NCBI GenBank assembly: GCA_020161835.1
Contig: JAIUNL010000001.1
Location: 124,001-188,000, forward strand
Length of the DNA: 64,000 bases
Source: Bacteroidota bacterium
Lineage (GTDB): Bacteria; Bacteroidota; JABWAT01
Direction of reading: 5' to 3'
Notes under the pieces: model-generated
The model's input: only the letters and a program-made list of their open reading frames with translations
Told to the model about the DNA's origin: nothing
Databases searched by the model: none
Shown here: positions 16,670 through 25,225 of the stretch, in pieces
Numbering within the stretch: position 1 is the stretch's first letter
Layout: the number at the start of each line of letters is the position of its first letter
Program-made: the position numbers and the translations under genes

Positions 16670-19600
16670 ATGAAAATAATTCTCCTTTTTCTTTTTTTAC
16701 TTTTTACTTCCGCCCATATTCAGGCGCAGGAACTGATTCCGCTTTTTCAGCACCGTATCGCCAACGGTAACCAGATCATCATGTTGGATTCCCTGAACGG
16801 ATTTGCCTCTGCCTGCGGAGGTGGTTTCGAAACTGCCGGTGGATTTTACCAGTACAAAAACGGTAAATGGAAAGTCTCAATGGCTTTCCCCTATTCAGAT
16901 TCACCCATTCTCAAAGTCTTCTCACCTACTTCCGTATTCGGTCTGCATCACCTCGTCCATTACGACAACTGGAAATATGTTTTTTACCATTTTAACGGTG
17001 AAAACTGGAACCGCATTGATATTCCCCTGATAAAATGGGATGAGGTTGACTATACCATCATCAAATCAATGGATGGTTTCTCAGAAAACGACATCTGGCT
17101 CGTCGGACAAAAAGCGGCCATTCTTCACTATAAAAATAAATCCTGGGTTCCGGTTCACTCTCCCGTTATCTGGAAGGATGGCGACGGTGATTTCGACAAA
17201 GATTTTAATGTGGTAAAAGCAGTTGGTCCTGACCGGGTTTATGTTGCCGGCAGAAACGGAATCTTTATCCGTTTTGAGGGTTCTGATGGCCGCCTCATTC
17301 CACTTCCGCTGAAAACCAGCATTATCAGTATGGATGCAGATGAGGGTGGTACGGTTTTTCTGGCGACAGACCAGGGTGAAGTCGCCGTTTACGATGGCAA
17401 ATTTGCAAAATTAATTCCAACTCCATTTCCCGGACAAAGAATCAATTCCATCCGGAAAACAAAATCCGGCTCACTTTTTATCACCCAAAACAGCACGGTT
17501 TTTCGCCTTCAGCCAGATGAATCATGGAAACCTGTTTTAGATGCAAATCAGTTAAAAGCAGGATTAAACGCCGTTTCTGAAATTCCCGGATCACCGGCTG
17601 ACAAACTTATTTTCCTGACTTCTGATGGTATTTACAGTTCATCGAAGCGGGGGAAAGTATCTTTCAGGGAAAGTTCTGCCGAAGCCAATATCACGGCGAC
17701 CTCAAGAGGTGCTCTTTTCTTTGATGCTGACGGTGATTTCGCACCCGATTTGCTTCTTACCGGTGAAATGGGTCAGCCCGATTTGCTGATGAAAAACAAC
17801 GGGGCCGGTATTTTTTCTGATGTAACCTTTGAATCAGGACTTTTAAAAAGCAGCAACGGCTCACTTACGGCGGTTTCGGGTGATATTGATAATGATGGTG
17901 ATCAGGATCTGATTACCGTCAGAACCGATAATCATCAATTGAATGTGTGGCGAAATACCGGTAAAGCAAAATTTACCGATGTCACATCCTGGTCGGGTCT
18001 CGATAGCTATACACCTGTTTTTTCGCAGATTTACTGGGGGCATTCCCTTCAGTTTGTGGATATTGACCGTGACGGTGATGCTGACCTGCTCAAATCGGAC
18101 TGGGATAACGGACTCATCATTTTCCTGAACAATGGAATCGGGAAGTTCACCCGTTCGGCCCTGCCTGATTATTCTTTTTTGAATTCCCAAAAAGAACACC
18201 GGCTCATGAGTACCAATTTCATTTTACGTTCTGACGGAAAATGGAATCAGCTTATTACTTCAGCCGTATCTGGTTCCTGGGTTGGCGTTCTTGACCCGAA
18301 AACCCTAACATTCACAACTCTTAAATCCTACCCAAAATTGCTGACAACGGCTTCAGTTGTTTTTCAAAATCCAGATAAAACGGATCCCCTTATTTTCCTT
18401 CCTGACCGTAATATTTCTGATCGTTTCGGCCGGATTTCTGGCGATAGTCTGATCATTTTCACTCAACCTGTTCAGCTGCCGTCATCGCCGGTTTACCCGG
18501 GTTTCCCGAACGGATTTAACTCAGCCGCCGACGTCAATCTTGACGGAAAACCAGATCTTTTCATCAGCAATCACCTGCTCATCAGCGACAGCCTGGGGTT
18601 TGATGACAGCCGGGAAACGAACGGACTTAGTCCCGAAGGAAACATTTTTACCGCCGACTACAATCGGGATGGTGCACCTGATGTTCTGATTACTCAGGGA
18701 AGTGAATTCGGAAGGAAATCAACCCGGCTATTTGCAAATCTGGTAACGGGCGAAAAATATATTCAGGTCAGACCGGAAGGATCTTTATCAGGTACTGATG
18801 GCGAAGGCTGTCTGATCGAAGTTTATCCGTCCGGAACGACACCTGGAAATGCTCTCAGCCGGACGACTGTCGGCTTTACCGGTTCTGCCGCAGCAACTTC
18901 CCTTCCTTTACCGGTTACTCTTTCAACCGGCGGGCATGAAACGGTATCAGTCAGACTTGTTTTTTCTTCCGGATCAGAACGATGGTTCACAGATGTTTCT
19001 GCCGGAAGTCTGCTGATTGCAACTGAATTTTCTGAGCCGATTCATTCTGCCTGGTTATTTTACAGGAGTCTGACGAAACTGGTCCGGTACTTCGTTTGGT
19101 GGGAAGAACTGTTAAAACTTGGTTTTCATCTCAGTTTGATTTTTGGCGTTTACTACGCACTGAAAAGCCGTGACCTGAAATCCATTTACATCTGGCCAGT
19201 CTGGTGGATCGGTTTTTCACTCATTTATTTGGTCGTCTTTTACTTCACAGTTCAGTTCGATTTATTGATAAACTGGCTGATCCCTACTTTCTCAGGCCTT
19301 TCTTTCGCCTCTGCCGGAATCGGACTTTCTTTTGCCTGGAAACGATACATCAGAACCAATTACATCGGGCAATACCGGATAGAACGCCTGATCGGGGAAG
19401 GTTCATCCGGGAAGGTGTTTCAGGTTTTCAGTCCGTCAGATAAAAAAATGCTGGCTTTAAAGCTTTATCACACCCGTTCTTTTGATACCGCAGAAGGAGT
19501 CATCCGGTTTCAGCGTGAAGTTGCGGCAGGCAGTCAGCTTGAACACCCGAATATCGTAAAAATTTACGGTCAGGGTGCAACCGGTTCATCACGTTACCTC

Positions 19601-20170
19601 ACAATGGATTATGTAGACGGAGAGAATCTTCGGGATTATCTTACCCGTGAAATTTCAGTCCACCAGATCGTTCTCTGGCTGAAAACACTTGCCGACGCCA
19701 TTCAGTATATGCACGATTCAGGAATTTTCCACCGGGACCTGAAAACTGAAAATATCATGGTAACAAAGTCAGGTGAGGTTAAAATAATGGATCTTGGATT
19801 GGCCAAAACCAATGTTTTTGCTACCATGACACGTTTGGGAACTTCTGTTGGTACGCTGGCATACATGTCGCCACAACAGGCTGTGGGCATGCCGATTGAC
19901 GCTTCGTCAGATGTGTATTCTCTTGGAGTAATAGGGTTTGAACTTCTTTCAGGGGGGACTTTGCCAGTTTCAGGAGACAATGACATGGCTTTTGTCTACA
20001 ACATTTTCAACCAGAAACCAGAGCCGGTTTCGGTCTATAATGATCAGGTTGATGACCTTCTGGAATCCATTATCATGAAATCAATCGCCAAACAGCCCGA
20101 AGAACGGTTTGGTTCAGCAAAAGAGTTTGGGGAAGAATTGAAGAGATGGCAGGAACGCAGGAAGGTATAA
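16670..20170 (+). CDS. Transmembrane Ser/Thr kinase with extracytoplasmic propeller and FG-GAP domains
   Basis: This 1166-residue protein joins an exported sensor to a cytoplasmic kinase. A signal peptide (about 1-20) precedes propeller-like repeats (about 25-335; ENDIWLVGQKA). FG-GAP/VCBS repeats follow (about 345-690; DIDNDGDQDL, DIDRDGDADL, DVNLDGKPDL, calcium-binding type) and then an ASPIC/UnbV-like segment (about 690-795). Three membrane helices lie at about 800-885. The kinase domain (about 900-1160) has the Gly loop GEGSSGKV, Lys931, HRDLKTEN with Asp1023, DLG instead of DFG, and SPQQA in the activation segment, so it looks active. Its stop TAA is the first unit of a heptamer array. 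Ligand and substrates are unknown. Confidence 0.9.
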   Translation: MKIILLFLFLLFTSAHIQAQELIPLFQHRIANGNQIIMLDSLNGFASACGGGFETAGGFYQYKNGKWKVSMAFPYSDSPILKVFSPTSVFGLHHLVHYDNWKYVFYHFNGENWNRIDIPLIKWDEVDYTIIKSMDGFSENDIWLVGQKAAILHYKNKSWVPVHSPVIWKDGDGDFDKDFNVVKAVGPDRVYVAGRNGIFIRFEGSDGRLIPLPLKTSIISMDADEGGTVFLATDQGEVAVYDGKFAKLIPTPFPGQRINSIRKTKSGSLFITQNSTVFRLQPDESWKPVLDANQLKAGLNAVSEIPGSPADKLIFLTSDGIYSSSKRGKVSFRESSAEANITATSRGALFFDADGDFAPDLLLTGEMGQPDLLMKNNGAGIFSDVTFESGLLKSSNGSLTAVSGDIDNDGDQDLITVRTDNHQLNVWRNTGKAKFTDVTSWSGLDSYTPVFSQIYWGHSLQFVDIDRDGDADLLKSDWDNGLIIFLNNGIGKFTRSALPDYSFLNSQKEHRLMSTNFILRSDGKWNQLITSAVSGSWVGVLDPKTLTFTTLKSYPKLLTTASVVFQNPDKTDPLIFLPDRNISDRFGRISGDSLIIFTQPVQLPSSPVYPGFPNGFNSAADVNLDGKPDLFISNHLLISDSLGFDDSRETNGLSPEGNIFTADYNRDGAPDVLITQGSEFGRKSTRLFANLVTGEKYIQVRPEGSLSGTDGEGCLIEVYPSGTTPGNALSRTTVGFTGSAAATSLPLPVTLSTGGHETVSVRLVFSSGSERWFTDVSAGSLLIATEFSEPIHSAWLFYRSLTKLVRYFVWWEELLKLGFHLSLIFGVYYALKSRDLKSIYIWPVWWIGFSLIYLVVFYFTVQFDLLINWLIPTFSGLSFASAGIGLSFAWKRYIRTNYIGQYRIERLIGEGSSGKVFQVFSPSDKKMLALKLYHTRSFDTAEGVIRFQREVAAGSQLEHPNIVKIYGQGATGSSRYLTMDYVDGENLRDYLTREISVHQIVLWLKTLADAIQYMHDSGIFHRDLKTENIMVTKSGEVKIMDLGLAKTNVFATMTRLGTSVGTLAYMSPQQAVGMPIDASSDVYSLGVIGFELLSGGTLPVSGDNDMAFVYNIFNQKPEPVSVYNDQVDDLLESIIMKSIAKQPEERFGSAKEFGEELKRWQERRKV

Positions 20171-20202
20171 GGCTTAAGGTGTAAGGAATAAGGTTTAAGG
20201 TA
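20168..20202 (+). repeat. TAAGGNN heptamer array that includes the kinase stop codon
   Basis: Five perfect units follow: TAAGGCT, TAAGGTG, TAAGGAA, TAAGGTT, TAAGGTA. The first TAA is the stop codon of the kinase gene. Because 7 is not a multiple of 3, the array puts TAA in all three frames. Confidence 0.9.
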
Positions 20203-20210
20203 CCGCTGAG

Positions 20211-20256
20211 AGATTCCCCTCCTTTTTAAGGAGGGGTGGCGAAGCCGGGGTGGTTT
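20211..20256. repeat. Element D, copy 1 (CCCCTCC...GGAGGGG hairpin with GGCGAAGCC)
   Basis: CCCCTCCTTTTTAAGGAGGGG forms a hairpin (CCCCTCCTT/AAGGAGGGG) and is followed by TGGCGAAGCCGGGGTGG, which contains a second small stem (GGC/GCC). It sits between two convergent genes and between oppositely oriented heptamer arrays. A diverged copy in the other orientation is at 61550-61598. It may act as a shared terminator. Confidence 0.7.
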
Positions 20257-20285
20257 AAGCCTTAATCCTTATGCCATAAACCTTT
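20252..20285 (-). repeat. TAAGGNN-type heptamer array after the response regulator stop
   Basis: On the minus strand, directly after the regulator stop, the units are AAAGGTT, TATGGCA, TAAGGAT, TAAGGCT and TAAACCA. It mirrors the array after the convergent kinase gene. Confidence 0.75.
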
Positions 20286-20969
20286 TCACGGAATCAGCTT
20301 ATACCCAACACCATGAATGGTGATAATATGTTTCGGGTGAGCTGAGTCTTCTTCCATTTTCTGGCGGATTTTCAGGATGAAATTGTCAACCGTGCGTGAA
20401 CTGATGGTTTCATCATAACCCCAGACTTGAGTAAGCAGTTCATCACGGCTCACGGTCTGGTTTTTTCTTTCCCACAAGAATTTCAGAACTTCAATTTCTT
20501 TCGGGGTCATGGCAACAGATTCGCCATCACGGTTTGCAGTATAATTGGCAAAATCCACCGTCAATATCCCGATGGTAACCGGCGTTGTAACCGAAACAGG
20601 AGAACCTGATTGTCTGCGGAGAACGGCTTTCACACGGGCAAAAAGTTCACGCAGGCTGAACGGTTTGGTCATGTAATCATCTGCACCGAGTTCAAGACCC
20701 AGAACTTTATCGATCTCATCTGATTTAGCGGTAACCATGATAACCGGAACCACATTACCCAGCTGTCTGACCCGTTTCAGTATCTCAAAGCCCGACATTC
20801 CGGGGAGCATGACATCAAGAAGTACCAGATCGAACTGATTTTTCGTCAGTTGCTCATATCCTTCGATACCATTATTGGCAACTTCAACCTGATAACCTTC
20901 AAGTTCCAGGTTATCTTTCAACCCGAAAGCGAGTTGAATTTCGTCTTCTACTATTAATATTTTTTGCAT
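20286..20969 (-). CDS. OmpR/PhoB-family response regulator
   Basis: This is a DNA-binding response regulator of 227 residues, the usual length. The receiver domain (about 1-115) has acidic residues in VEDE, phosphoacceptor Asp52 (LVLLDVMLPG), Thr in VTAKS and Lys in DYMTKPFS. The C-terminal winged helix (about 130-225) ends TVDNFILKIRQKME...HIITIHGVGYKL, typical of OmpR/PhoB. The gene lies 83 bp downstream of a histidine kinase gene on the same strand, so the two should form one two-component system. TACGTTTG at 20990-20997 could provide it with its own promoter. Targets are not evident. Confidence 0.94.
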   Translation of the reverse strand: MQKILIVEDEIQLAFGLKDNLELEGYQVEVANNGIEGYEQLTKNQFDLVLLDVMLPGMSGFEILKRVRQLGNVVPVIMVTAKSDEIDKVLGLELGADDYMTKPFSLRELFARVKAVLRRQSGSPVSVTTPVTIGILTVDFANYTANRDGESVAMTPKEIEVLKFLWERKNQTVSRDELLTQVWGYDETISSRTVDNFILKIRQKMEEDSAHPKHIITIHGVGYKLIP

Positions 20970-20989
20970 GATTCACGCCTTATCTAAAG

Positions 20990-20997
20990 CAAACGTA
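20990..20997 (-). promoter_or_regulatory. Possible -7 promoter box of the response regulator gene
   Basis: TACGTTTG on the minus strand matches TAnnTTTG exactly, in the 83-bp gap between the kinase and regulator genes. No well-placed TTG is seen upstream, so support is modest. Confidence 0.35.
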
Positions 20998-21052
20998 CTT
21001 GTCTTAAAACAAATTTACGGCATTTTTTTAAGAAACTACTTGATGAAAATAA

Positions 21053-22582
21053 CTAATTTCGTGCAGGAAACCATAAAATGAACTCTGAACCTTCACCAGG
21101 TTTACTTTTTAGTTCGATGGTTCCTCCATGGCTTTTCACAATGTGCTGAACAAGAGCAAGCCCGAGACCTGAACCCTTGGTATTGTGAACCAACCCGGTT
21201 GATACCCTGAAAAACTTATCAAATATCATGCCGTGGTACTTCTGTTCGATGCCAGAACCACTGTCTTCGACTGAAATTCCCACTGCTCCGGGGCGTTTTA
21301 ATGTTTTTATTCTGATTTTTTTCTGGTCACCTGAATACTTAACTGCATTATCGAGAAGGTTGTGAACGGCTTCAAAAATGGCTTCTTTATCCGCCATTAT
21401 TTGTGCCACATCTTCCTTCTCCAACTTCCAGTCAAAACCCTGTGATTCAAACTGCACTTCATAGAGAGAAACCACACTTTCCACGACCGGATTCACATCC
21501 AGAGGGGATAATTTGTACGGATTCTTCACCGACTCGATCCGTGAAAAGTTCAGAATATTGTTAATCAGACGTCCTAAACGGTCAGTTTCCGAGAGAATAA
21601 TCCGGTAATAATTCTGCCGTTTCTCATCACTCACAACCCGGTTCATTTCGAGGGTTTCAGCATACATTCTGATGAGTGCAAGCGGTGTTCGAAGTTCATG
21701 TGAAACATTTGAAACAAAATCTGTTTTCAGTCGGACGAGATCAACTTCACGGCGCACCAACCGATAGATATAAGCGACACCGATGACCAATACAATAGAC
21801 AAAATCCCGATAAGAACCATATTCAGCACCAGCCGGTTTTCGATAATTTCATCGGCCGTTGCTCCTTTTAACCGGATGCCGATTCTGTATTCAGGCAGAA
21901 TCCACAACGGTTTGGTCACCTTAAATTCGAGACTTTCCATTTCCTGTGTGGCATAAACAATCTGTTCGGGTACACCTGCGAGTACGCCGATGATAAACTC
22001 ATCGCCGGCGACTTCATTCAACCGCGACCTCATCACTTCACGGGTAAACCGGCCTGCATCAACGGCAAAGCCTAGTATTCGGTCTGGGTTGTTTCGTGAG
22101 GGAAAAATAACTACAATCATTTTTTCAATCGGATTGGCTGACGGAAGTGTGAACGGCTCAAATTTCCGGTAATTATTCTTTACCATAAACCGATTGAGCT
22201 GACTAAGTTTTATTTTCCGGCTTTGCAGACTGTCTTTAAGTCCGGTAGGGAAAACCGAATGAACGGCCGAGGCACCAACAAGGCGGATCGAGGAAAGCAG
22301 GCTATCGGTAGTTAAAATGAGGCGAAGTGAAGGGTTTCGGGTCAGGAAATCCTGAAGAGTGTCAATGTTTGTGCCCGAAAGCTGATCAACCGAGGTTGCC
22401 CATTCATCAATCTGATTCCAGGCATATTGATTCAGTGTAATCAAAGCAGCATTTAGCTGTTGGCTATAAACCTGCGAAAGAATTTTTTCACTTGTATTCA
22501 GCGAATTAATCACCCAACCCGCATAAAAAATAACGGGGAGTAAAATCACTACCAGAAAAACATAGGTGAACCGTTTAAACAT
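21053..22582 (-). CDS. Membrane sensor histidine kinase (PhoR-like)
   Basis: This inner-membrane sensor kinase has 509 residues. One membrane helix at about 5-25 and a second at about 250-272 bracket a periplasmic sensing domain of about 225 residues with no family I recognise. The HisKA domain contains VSNVSHELRTPL with His295; the ATPase domain has N box NLLDNAVKYSG, DSGSGIEQ, FDKFFRV and KGSGLGLALVQHI. No HAMP domain is evident. It should phosphorylate the regulator encoded 83 bp downstream. A near-match to the -7 box (GATATTTG, minus strand, 22605-22612) lies upstream of its start. Confidence 0.93.
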   Translation of the reverse strand: MFKRFTYVFLVVILLPVIFYAGWVINSLNTSEKILSQVYSQQLNAALITLNQYAWNQIDEWATSVDQLSGTNIDTLQDFLTRNPSLRLILTTDSLLSSIRLVGASAVHSVFPTGLKDSLQSRKIKLSQLNRFMVKNNYRKFEPFTLPSANPIEKMIVVIFPSRNNPDRILGFAVDAGRFTREVMRSRLNEVAGDEFIIGVLAGVPEQIVYATQEMESLEFKVTKPLWILPEYRIGIRLKGATADEIIENRLVLNMVLIGILSIVLVIGVAYIYRLVRREVDLVRLKTDFVSNVSHELRTPLALIRMYAETLEMNRVVSDEKRQNYYRIILSETDRLGRLINNILNFSRIESVKNPYKLSPLDVNPVVESVVSLYEVQFESQGFDWKLEKEDVAQIMADKEAIFEAVHNLLDNAVKYSGDQKKIRIKTLKRPGAVGISVEDSGSGIEQKYHGMIFDKFFRVSTGLVHNTKGSGLGLALVQHIVKSHGGTIELKSKPGEGSEFILWFPARN

Positions 22583-22669
22583 ATCTGCCTGAATTAAACC
22601 GTGGCAAATATCGGGAAACGGGTGATGGGAACCAAAAATCCACCGGATTCATTTTCAAGCATCAATTCC

Positions 22670-22816
22670 AGAATCAGGATTTTCAGGATGAATAGTTGAA
22701 CAGGATGAAATTCAATCTGGAAAAATTTGTGTCCGGGCTAATTCCCCAAAAAAATAATCAGGTGTTTTCATTCCGATCCAGCAAATCCTCAAATCCCGAA
22801 AATCCGGATTCAGACA
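22670..22816. repeat. Long inverted-repeat element A, copy 2
   Basis: The left arm begins AGAATCAGGATTTTCAGGAT (22670-22710) and the right arm ends CCGGATTCAGACA (about 22771-22816). The interior shares ACAGGATGAAATTCAATC with copy 3. It occupies the divergent region between the sensor kinase and the outer-membrane-type gene; I see no gene in 22583-22970. Confidence 0.75.
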
Positions 22817-22970
22817 TTGGTTAGGTGTCAAATGAAAGGTTACCCCCAAGTGACCAGAACCATTCCGTTTGCAACCTTTTTGGAAATAAAGGAAATTATC
22901 CTGAAATTAGAACTCATTAATTCACCTGAATGTACTCCCTTTGGCATCATCTTATTCTCCGGGAAATATC

Positions 22971-23732
22971 ATGAAAAGCTTCCTCACTCTCCTTTCAATT
23001 CTGGTAACCTCTGTGGTTTTTCCGCAATCAGCAGAGGTTGTTGTTTTTTTAAAAAATAACCAAACTATTTCATGTAATGTGGATGAAATAAAACCCAACG
23101 GATTCATAAATGAGGAACAGGTTTTGATTTTTTTCAAGGTTACAGATTCCATTCATGTTACTGGCAATAACGAAGAACTTGTTGCTCAATTCGCCAATGG
23201 GATTGAAGGTGAAATACTTACCTATCACCCCGGTTACACAACCATTGACCTGAGAGCTTGTACATTCCCGGCTATTCCGCCCAAAAGTGGAAATTTATTT
23301 TCAAAAACAGTTGCCGGGGTTTCTGTTTCCTCTTTTTACGTTACACTGGCAGGACTTCACTTAGACTCAGAATTTGCCGCCCGGCCTAATATGTTTCTCC
23401 GTCTCGATTTTTCAACCGGATTAGCAAACAAGTCAGATGTCCTTTTTTCATCCTATCAAATTGGGTTAGCTGCCGGCATTAAGCTACCGGTCTTTTTGAA
23501 ACCACAAGGTTTTGTTGGTTTTGGTGCATTTGGTTCATCAGATCTTATTGGCGATGAAGCTACTCAATACCGTATTTATTTCAATGGCGCGGTTGAGCAG
23601 GATGTCTATGGCATAGACTGGCTCAGCATCATGGCAGGCGTGACTTATTATATGGTGCCCATTAAATATGCAGGCAAAGAAAATCAGATAAATTACAATC
23701 TGGGATTGAATTTTAATCTTGGTAAATTTTAA
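22971..23732 (+). CDS. Secreted, probably outer-membrane beta-barrel-like protein
   Basis: This is a protein of 253 residues that I do not recognise by family. The start at 22971 is chosen because it gives a signal peptide (KSFLTLLSILVTSVVFPQS); the frame extends 10 codons further upstream without support. Residues 25-110 look like a small beta domain. From about 115 onward there are alternating strands rich in Gly and aromatic residues (YQIGLAAGIKLPVFL, GFVGFGAFGSSD, YNLGLNFNLGKF), ending in Phe as outer-membrane beta-barrels often do. It is probably an envelope protein of unknown function, transcribed away from the two-component genes. Confidence 0.65.
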   Translation: MKSFLTLLSILVTSVVFPQSAEVVVFLKNNQTISCNVDEIKPNGFINEEQVLIFFKVTDSIHVTGNNEELVAQFANGIEGEILTYHPGYTTIDLRACTFPAIPPKSGNLFSKTVAGVSVSSFYVTLAGLHLDSEFAARPNMFLRLDFSTGLANKSDVLFSSYQIGLAAGIKLPVFLKPQGFVGFGAFGSSDLIGDEATQYRIYFNGAVEQDVYGIDWLSIMAGVTYYMVPIKYAGKENQINYNLGLNFNLGKF

Positions 23733-23853
23733 CTGTTTACCGTCAGTTTTTTTTACTGCTTTTCGAAAATAATTCCGACATTTATCTGGGAACCTGGTTT
23801 TTGCTTTAATAACATTTTTGGCTTGCTTTTTGATTTAATCAGCGGAGTTTAAA

Positions 23854-24498
23854 ATGAAAATAGCATTTCTGGTTTTAGGTTTATTGGGTTTACTTTCCTG
23901 TGAACCAGAAGAGGACCCTGACAGATACAAAACCTTGCCCATTTCAGGAACAGTAACAGACCTCACAACGGGGAAAAACCTGTCCGGCTTTTCAGTTCAG
24001 CTCTACGATGTGATCAGTAATGGGTTTTTGACCCCTCCCACCTATGTTTTTATTGATTCAAAACAAACCAATGAAAACGGATTTTTTTCCTTCAGTCCTT
24101 ATGATGGCAGATACATGGAACTTCGTTTTTCATGTACAGACACGTTTAAAATTGATTCTTGCAGTTACCTGAAATTTTGGGCGAAATCAATATCAACAAA
24201 CGATGATGAAAGGAAAAACCTCAACATTACCTTCTCACCACAGGCCGTGCTTTATCTCCGGTTTGTAACCGACACTCCATTGCAGGAAAATGAATTTCTT
24301 GGGTTCAATGGCTATGGGGAAGGCAGCACGTACTCAAGCTGGCGCCAACCACCCGACCTGAGAATCTGTGATTGGTGGGGAAATAAAACCGGTACTTACT
24401 ACTGGACTGTTAAGCGAAACGGGAAGCCAGAGGAATCCTTTCAGGATACTGTTTTTATCAGGGCATTTACAAAACGGGAAAAAGTATTGAGGTATTGA
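23854..24498 (+). CDS. Lipoprotein with carboxypeptidase-regulatory-like domain
   Basis: This lipoprotein has 214 residues, with signal peptide and lipobox LLSC (Cys16) followed by an acidic stretch EPEEDPD, a pattern often seen in lipoproteins exported to the surface in Bacteroidota. Residues about 28-110 resemble the carboxypeptidase regulatory (transthyretin-like) fold: ISGTVTDLTTGKNLSGFSVQ and TNENGFFSFSP. The C-terminal half is beta-rich without recognisable motifs. It is a single gene, 121 bp after the outer-membrane-type gene on the same strand. The function is unknown. Confidence 0.75.
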   Translation: MKIAFLVLGLLGLLSCEPEEDPDRYKTLPISGTVTDLTTGKNLSGFSVQLYDVISNGFLTPPTYVFIDSKQTNENGFFSFSPYDGRYMELRFSCTDTFKIDSCSYLKFWAKSISTNDDERKNLNITFSPQAVLYLRFVTDTPLQENEFLGFNGYGEGSTYSSWRQPPDLRICDWWGNKTGTYYWTVKRNGKPEESFQDTVFIRAFTKREKVLRY

Positions 24499-24531
24499 GG
24501 GGGGAACGAATCACCAATTTCGAAAATTTCC

Positions 24532-24558
24532 CCATTAACCATTTACCATTAACCATTG
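24532..24558 (+). repeat. ACCATTN heptamer array upstream of the toxin-antitoxin pair
   Basis: About four units, CCCATTA, ACCATTT, ACCATTA and ACCATTG, lie 61 bp before the antitoxin start. Confidence 0.6.
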
Positions 24559-24582
24559 ATAATTTGTATCTGACCCACATTA

Positions 24583-24598
24583 AGACTAAATTTGGTCT
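24583..24598. promoter_or_regulatory. Candidate operator of the toxin-antitoxin operon
   Basis: AGACTAAATTTGGTCT is a 16-bp near-perfect palindrome (one mismatched pair) ending 21 bp before the antitoxin start. Phd/YefM-type antitoxins repress their own operons by binding such palindromes, so this is a plausible autoregulatory site (inference). Confidence 0.45.
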
Positions 24599-24619
24599 GG
24601 TAAGTGGAGCAAAATAAAA

Positions 24620-24892
24620 ATGAAGTTATCCGAACAAATAAAACCGATCAGTTATCTGAAAGCTCATGCAGCAGAACTCATCAGAACCTTAGGTGAAAAT
24701 GGGGAATCAATAGTCATCACCCAGAATGGTGAAGCAAAGGCCGTGCTTCAGGACATCAGATCATGGGAACAAAATCAGGAAACAATGGCACTTCTGAAGA
24801 TTCTTGCAATCGGAAATCAGGAAATTGCAGCTGGAAAGGTTATTCCTCTTGAACAAAGTCTTCAATCCATCAGGGAAAAACGAAGAAAATGA
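24620..24892 (+). CDS. Phd/YefM-family antitoxin
   Basis: This is a type II antitoxin of 90 residues. The N-terminal domain has the Phd/YefM pattern (ISYLKAHAAELIRTL, GESIVITQNGEAKAVL), which forms the DNA-binding dimer. The C-terminal part (about 58-90, ending SIREKRRK) would wrap the toxin. The gene overlaps the toxin gene by 4 nt (ATGA), which couples their translation and is typical of such operons. A candidate operator lies at 24583-24598. A heptamer array and repeat element A lie on either side of the pair, consistent with an accessory insertion site. Confidence 0.9.
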   Translation: MKLSEQIKPISYLKAHAAELIRTLGENGESIVITQNGEAKAVLQDIRSWEQNQETMALLKILAIGNQEIAAGKVIPLEQSLQSIREKRRK

Positions 24893-25218
24893 CCCCTGTT
24901 TTTCAGGTTTTTTTAACTGAATCAGCCCAAAAGGATCTTGAAGAAATCTATTCCTATTTAGCTGAAAACCATAGCGAAAATTCTGCAGAGCATGTCTTGT
25001 CTTCCATTGAAGAAAAACTTAATAATCTCAAACAATTTCCGCTCAGAGGCGTTTATCCGAACGAATTGACTGCACTTGGAATTCTGGATTATCGTGAACT
25101 ATTTTTCAAACCGTACAGAATTATTTATAGGGTTCAGGCTTCTTCTGTTTATATAATATTAATTGCTGATGGCCGGCGTGATATGCAAACTCTTTTACAA
25201 CGCCGGATTTTAACCTGA
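24889..25218 (+). CDS. RelE/ParE-family toxin
   Basis: This toxin of 109 residues pairs with the antitoxin just upstream. The fold signature is visible: VFLTESAQKDLEEIYSYLAE forms the first strand and helices, LKQFPLRGVYPNEL the middle loop, YRELFFKPYRIIYRV the central strands, and IILIADGRRDMQTLL the last strand and helix. The RR-D-M-x-x-L-L ending is common in ParE/RelE proteins with plasmid-stabilisation annotation. ParE members poison gyrase and RelE members cut mRNA at the ribosome; the sequence alone does not decide which applies here. Confidence 0.9.
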   Translation: MTPVFQVFLTESAQKDLEEIYSYLAENHSENSAEHVLSSIEEKLNNLKQFPLRGVYPNELTALGILDYRELFFKPYRIIYRVQASSVYIILIADGRRDMQTLLQRRILT

Positions 25219-25225
25219 TTAAACC

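Noticed and set aside
22817..23059. Open frame of 80 codons upstream of the outer-membrane-type gene
   Set aside because: It begins at the end of repeat element A and overlaps the well-supported gene starting at 22971 in another frame; it has no recognisable features.
24620..25218. Toxin-antitoxin pair as part of a larger mobile island
   Set aside because: No integrase, transposase, tRNA or attachment repeats are seen nearby; only intergenic repeats that also occur elsewhere in the window.
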